Assembly: GCF_037975245.1 (NCBI RefSeq)
Contig: NC_092572.1
Location: forward strand, 18,933,989 to 18,997,988
Length of the DNA: 64,000 nucleotides
From: Apostichopus japonicus
Taxonomy: Eukaryota > Echinodermata > Holothuroidea > Aspidochirotida > Stichopodidae
Direction: 5' to 3'
The translations under genes were made by a program, and so were the position numbers. Positions 62,600 through 64,000 of this stretch are shown here, piece by piece. Within the stretch, counting starts at the first letter, position 1; every line of letters starts with the position of its first letter. The notes under the pieces were generated by a model. That model saw only the letters and a program-made list of their open reading frames with translations, was not told the origin of the DNA and searched no databases.

Positions 62600-64000
62600 T
62601 ATTCTGTATTCATTACTTACAATGACAATCGCCACTTCAATTGAATTTAATGTCAATTCCATTTCATTTCCAATTCCTACAGTGCCCCTATAAGGTCAAA
62701 TCTACATCATCAAATGCAGACAAATCATGTAATTTGTAAAGTTACTTTGTCTGCAGAGCTTTTTAAAGAGAATAATAACTGGTAATTACCCTCCGCTTTC
62801 TCAAACTTGTATCTACTTTCATTGCCATTAAATTCACCTGGGAATACAAGAGGGGCAAATCAAACCTAAACTACCTCCACTAACTATGCTTTCAATGATT
62901 TATTGCCAAGGAATTTTAAACAGTTCCCCACAACACTGTAAACTTTTAACCCTTTAAAGTAACTTTCCATAGAGTTAAATAGTGGCATGCAGTATAGACA
63001 CAGAATAGGGGCAGTTCAGCTTTTGGGCAAATGAACTTCACTTTAACCGAGGATCACTTCAATATAGGAGGTTATTTTCTTGGAATTCATGCACAGAATG
63101 ATTCACCAGAAACTGAGCACATGGAATAGACCCAATGCAATGATTGCAAATTGACAGTAACCAAGAAAAAAGCAACAAGAGGAGATAAGGCAGCCACCAT
63201 TTTTTAGTAGACTAGAGAGTAGAGGCTAGATATGGAATATTTTTCATCATCATGTTGCATGGTTGGTATCACTATACTCCACAGGAAGTAAACATTGAAC
63301 TTTAATGCCGATGATCTATTGTTCTCCAAAAAGCTTAATTTTTCACATAACATTTGAAGCCTAAGCACTAAACATTAAATCCCCAAAAAATTATCCACCA
63401 ACCCATTCCTGATAAAAACAACCATACATATTCCCTAATAAAGTTTTATCATTTGAGTCTTTACCCTTTTTAACTAGGCCTAGCTAGGGGCCTATATACA
63501 AATTAAACAGTACATTATTTCTCAAAAGTTATGGATGACCTGGATTTTTCAATACTGTAAGTTGTAACATACCAAATGATTTAAAATTAGGCCTAGCCTA
63601 GTAGTAGTATTTAGGAATATGATATTTAAAAATAGGAGGATTCCTTCCATAGTCATCTAGGCTACTATTATTTACAGTATTAACCTAGATAGCAGTTTTC
63701 TTCTGATACAGTCGGCAAACAGATTTTTCGGCATAACATTGTGTAACCTAGCTATTATATTATACAAGCAAGATCATTAGTTTACCTTTATGTGTGATCG
63801 TTATTGCGTAAAACTTAGGCTTAGCCTAACATAATGAAAACCTACAAATGTAGGCTAGGTGTAATTTATACACCGCGAAAGGCTTCTCATTAACTTATAG
63901 CGATACATTCTAGCCTAACGCTAGATTACGTCTAAGTTTATTTAAAAAAATAGTCACTTCAAATACTTGCGAAATCAATTATGTACAACTGTCAACCCTT
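62600..64000. other. Probable 5' leader intron of the CACTA element, unresolved
   Basis: No coding frame and no GC-rich CACTG-type terminus was found. AGGCCTAGCTAGG and TAGGCTA-rich stretches occur. A GTAGGT donor-like site just upstream of the acceptor would leave an intron of about 35 bases, too short to be likely. Confidence 0.4.

Larger units (their letters stand above)
55138..62600 (-). mobile_element. CACTA (En/Spm-like) DNA transposon; one end inferred, the other outside or unseen
   Basis: Minus-strand order: broken tnp2/CACTA-type transposase, intact DUF4806 gene, poly(A) signal, then GC-rich subterminal tandem repeats. That layout matches CACTA elements, with two products and repeat-rich ends. 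The low-coordinate terminus is probably in the GC-rich block; CACTGGCGGTCC at 55169-55180 is a candidate CACTG-type end, although similar repeat sequence lies just outside it. I found no inverted partner between 62.6 and 64 kb, so the other end probably lies beyond the window and this feature's upper limit is only the first coding exon. Confidence 0.78.

Noticed and set aside
62578-62612. Mini-intron upstream of the transposase acceptor using GTAGGT
   Set aside because: The intron would be about 35 bases, shorter than animal introns usually allow.

Overview
This is AT-rich animal nuclear DNA with very low coding density. The signs are multi-exon genes with GT/AG introns, long (TA)n arrays, frequent poly(G)/poly(C) runs, tRNA-derived SINEs and hAT, TA-flanked and CACTA-type DNA transposons. 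The repeat style (motifs such as aggcctata, hAT termini, CACTA transposase with a DUF4806 partner) suggests a marine invertebrate, possibly an echinoderm. That placement is inference. I see no prokaryotic features, rRNA, convincing functional tRNA or LTR retrovirus.

1-13 kb is a transposon graveyard. It holds a hAT MITE with internal 136-bp repeats (999-1626), a 2.4-kb composite hAT insertion whose two MITE copies have swapped 8-bp target duplications (2785-5228), an element carrying a 12-bp minisatellite (5392-6275), a TA-flanked MITE (10069-10667), a fold-back element (12182-12453) and a decayed sepiapterin reductase pseudogene (12747-13059). Weak splice-site evidence suggests a minus-strand transcript between 11.2 and 9.1 kb.

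13-32 kb is mostly non-coding, with degenerate repeats, a tRNA-derived SINE at 21.8 kb and no gene I can support. 32.5-47 kb holds the one host-like protein gene found: a TATA-box promoter and three exons for a predicted 101-residue secreted peptide with six mature cysteines. Its first intron is about 12.3 kb and contains an 18-unit minisatellite and several (TA)n arrays. 47-55 kb carries tandem repeats, a large palindrome and two more tRNA-derived SINE-like elements.

55.1 kb to at least 62.6 kb, on the minus strand, is a CACTA (En/Spm-like) DNA transposon. From its 5' side it has a transposase ORF broken by a frameshift that also removes the expected first catalytic Asp, then an intact six-exon gene for a 361-residue DUF4806 protein, then a GC-rich 22-bp tandem-repeat block resembling CACTA subterminal repeats. 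Each ORF begins just after its own splice acceptor, which suggests both messages are spliced from a shared 5' leader, as in maize En/Spm. The other end of the element was not found in the window.
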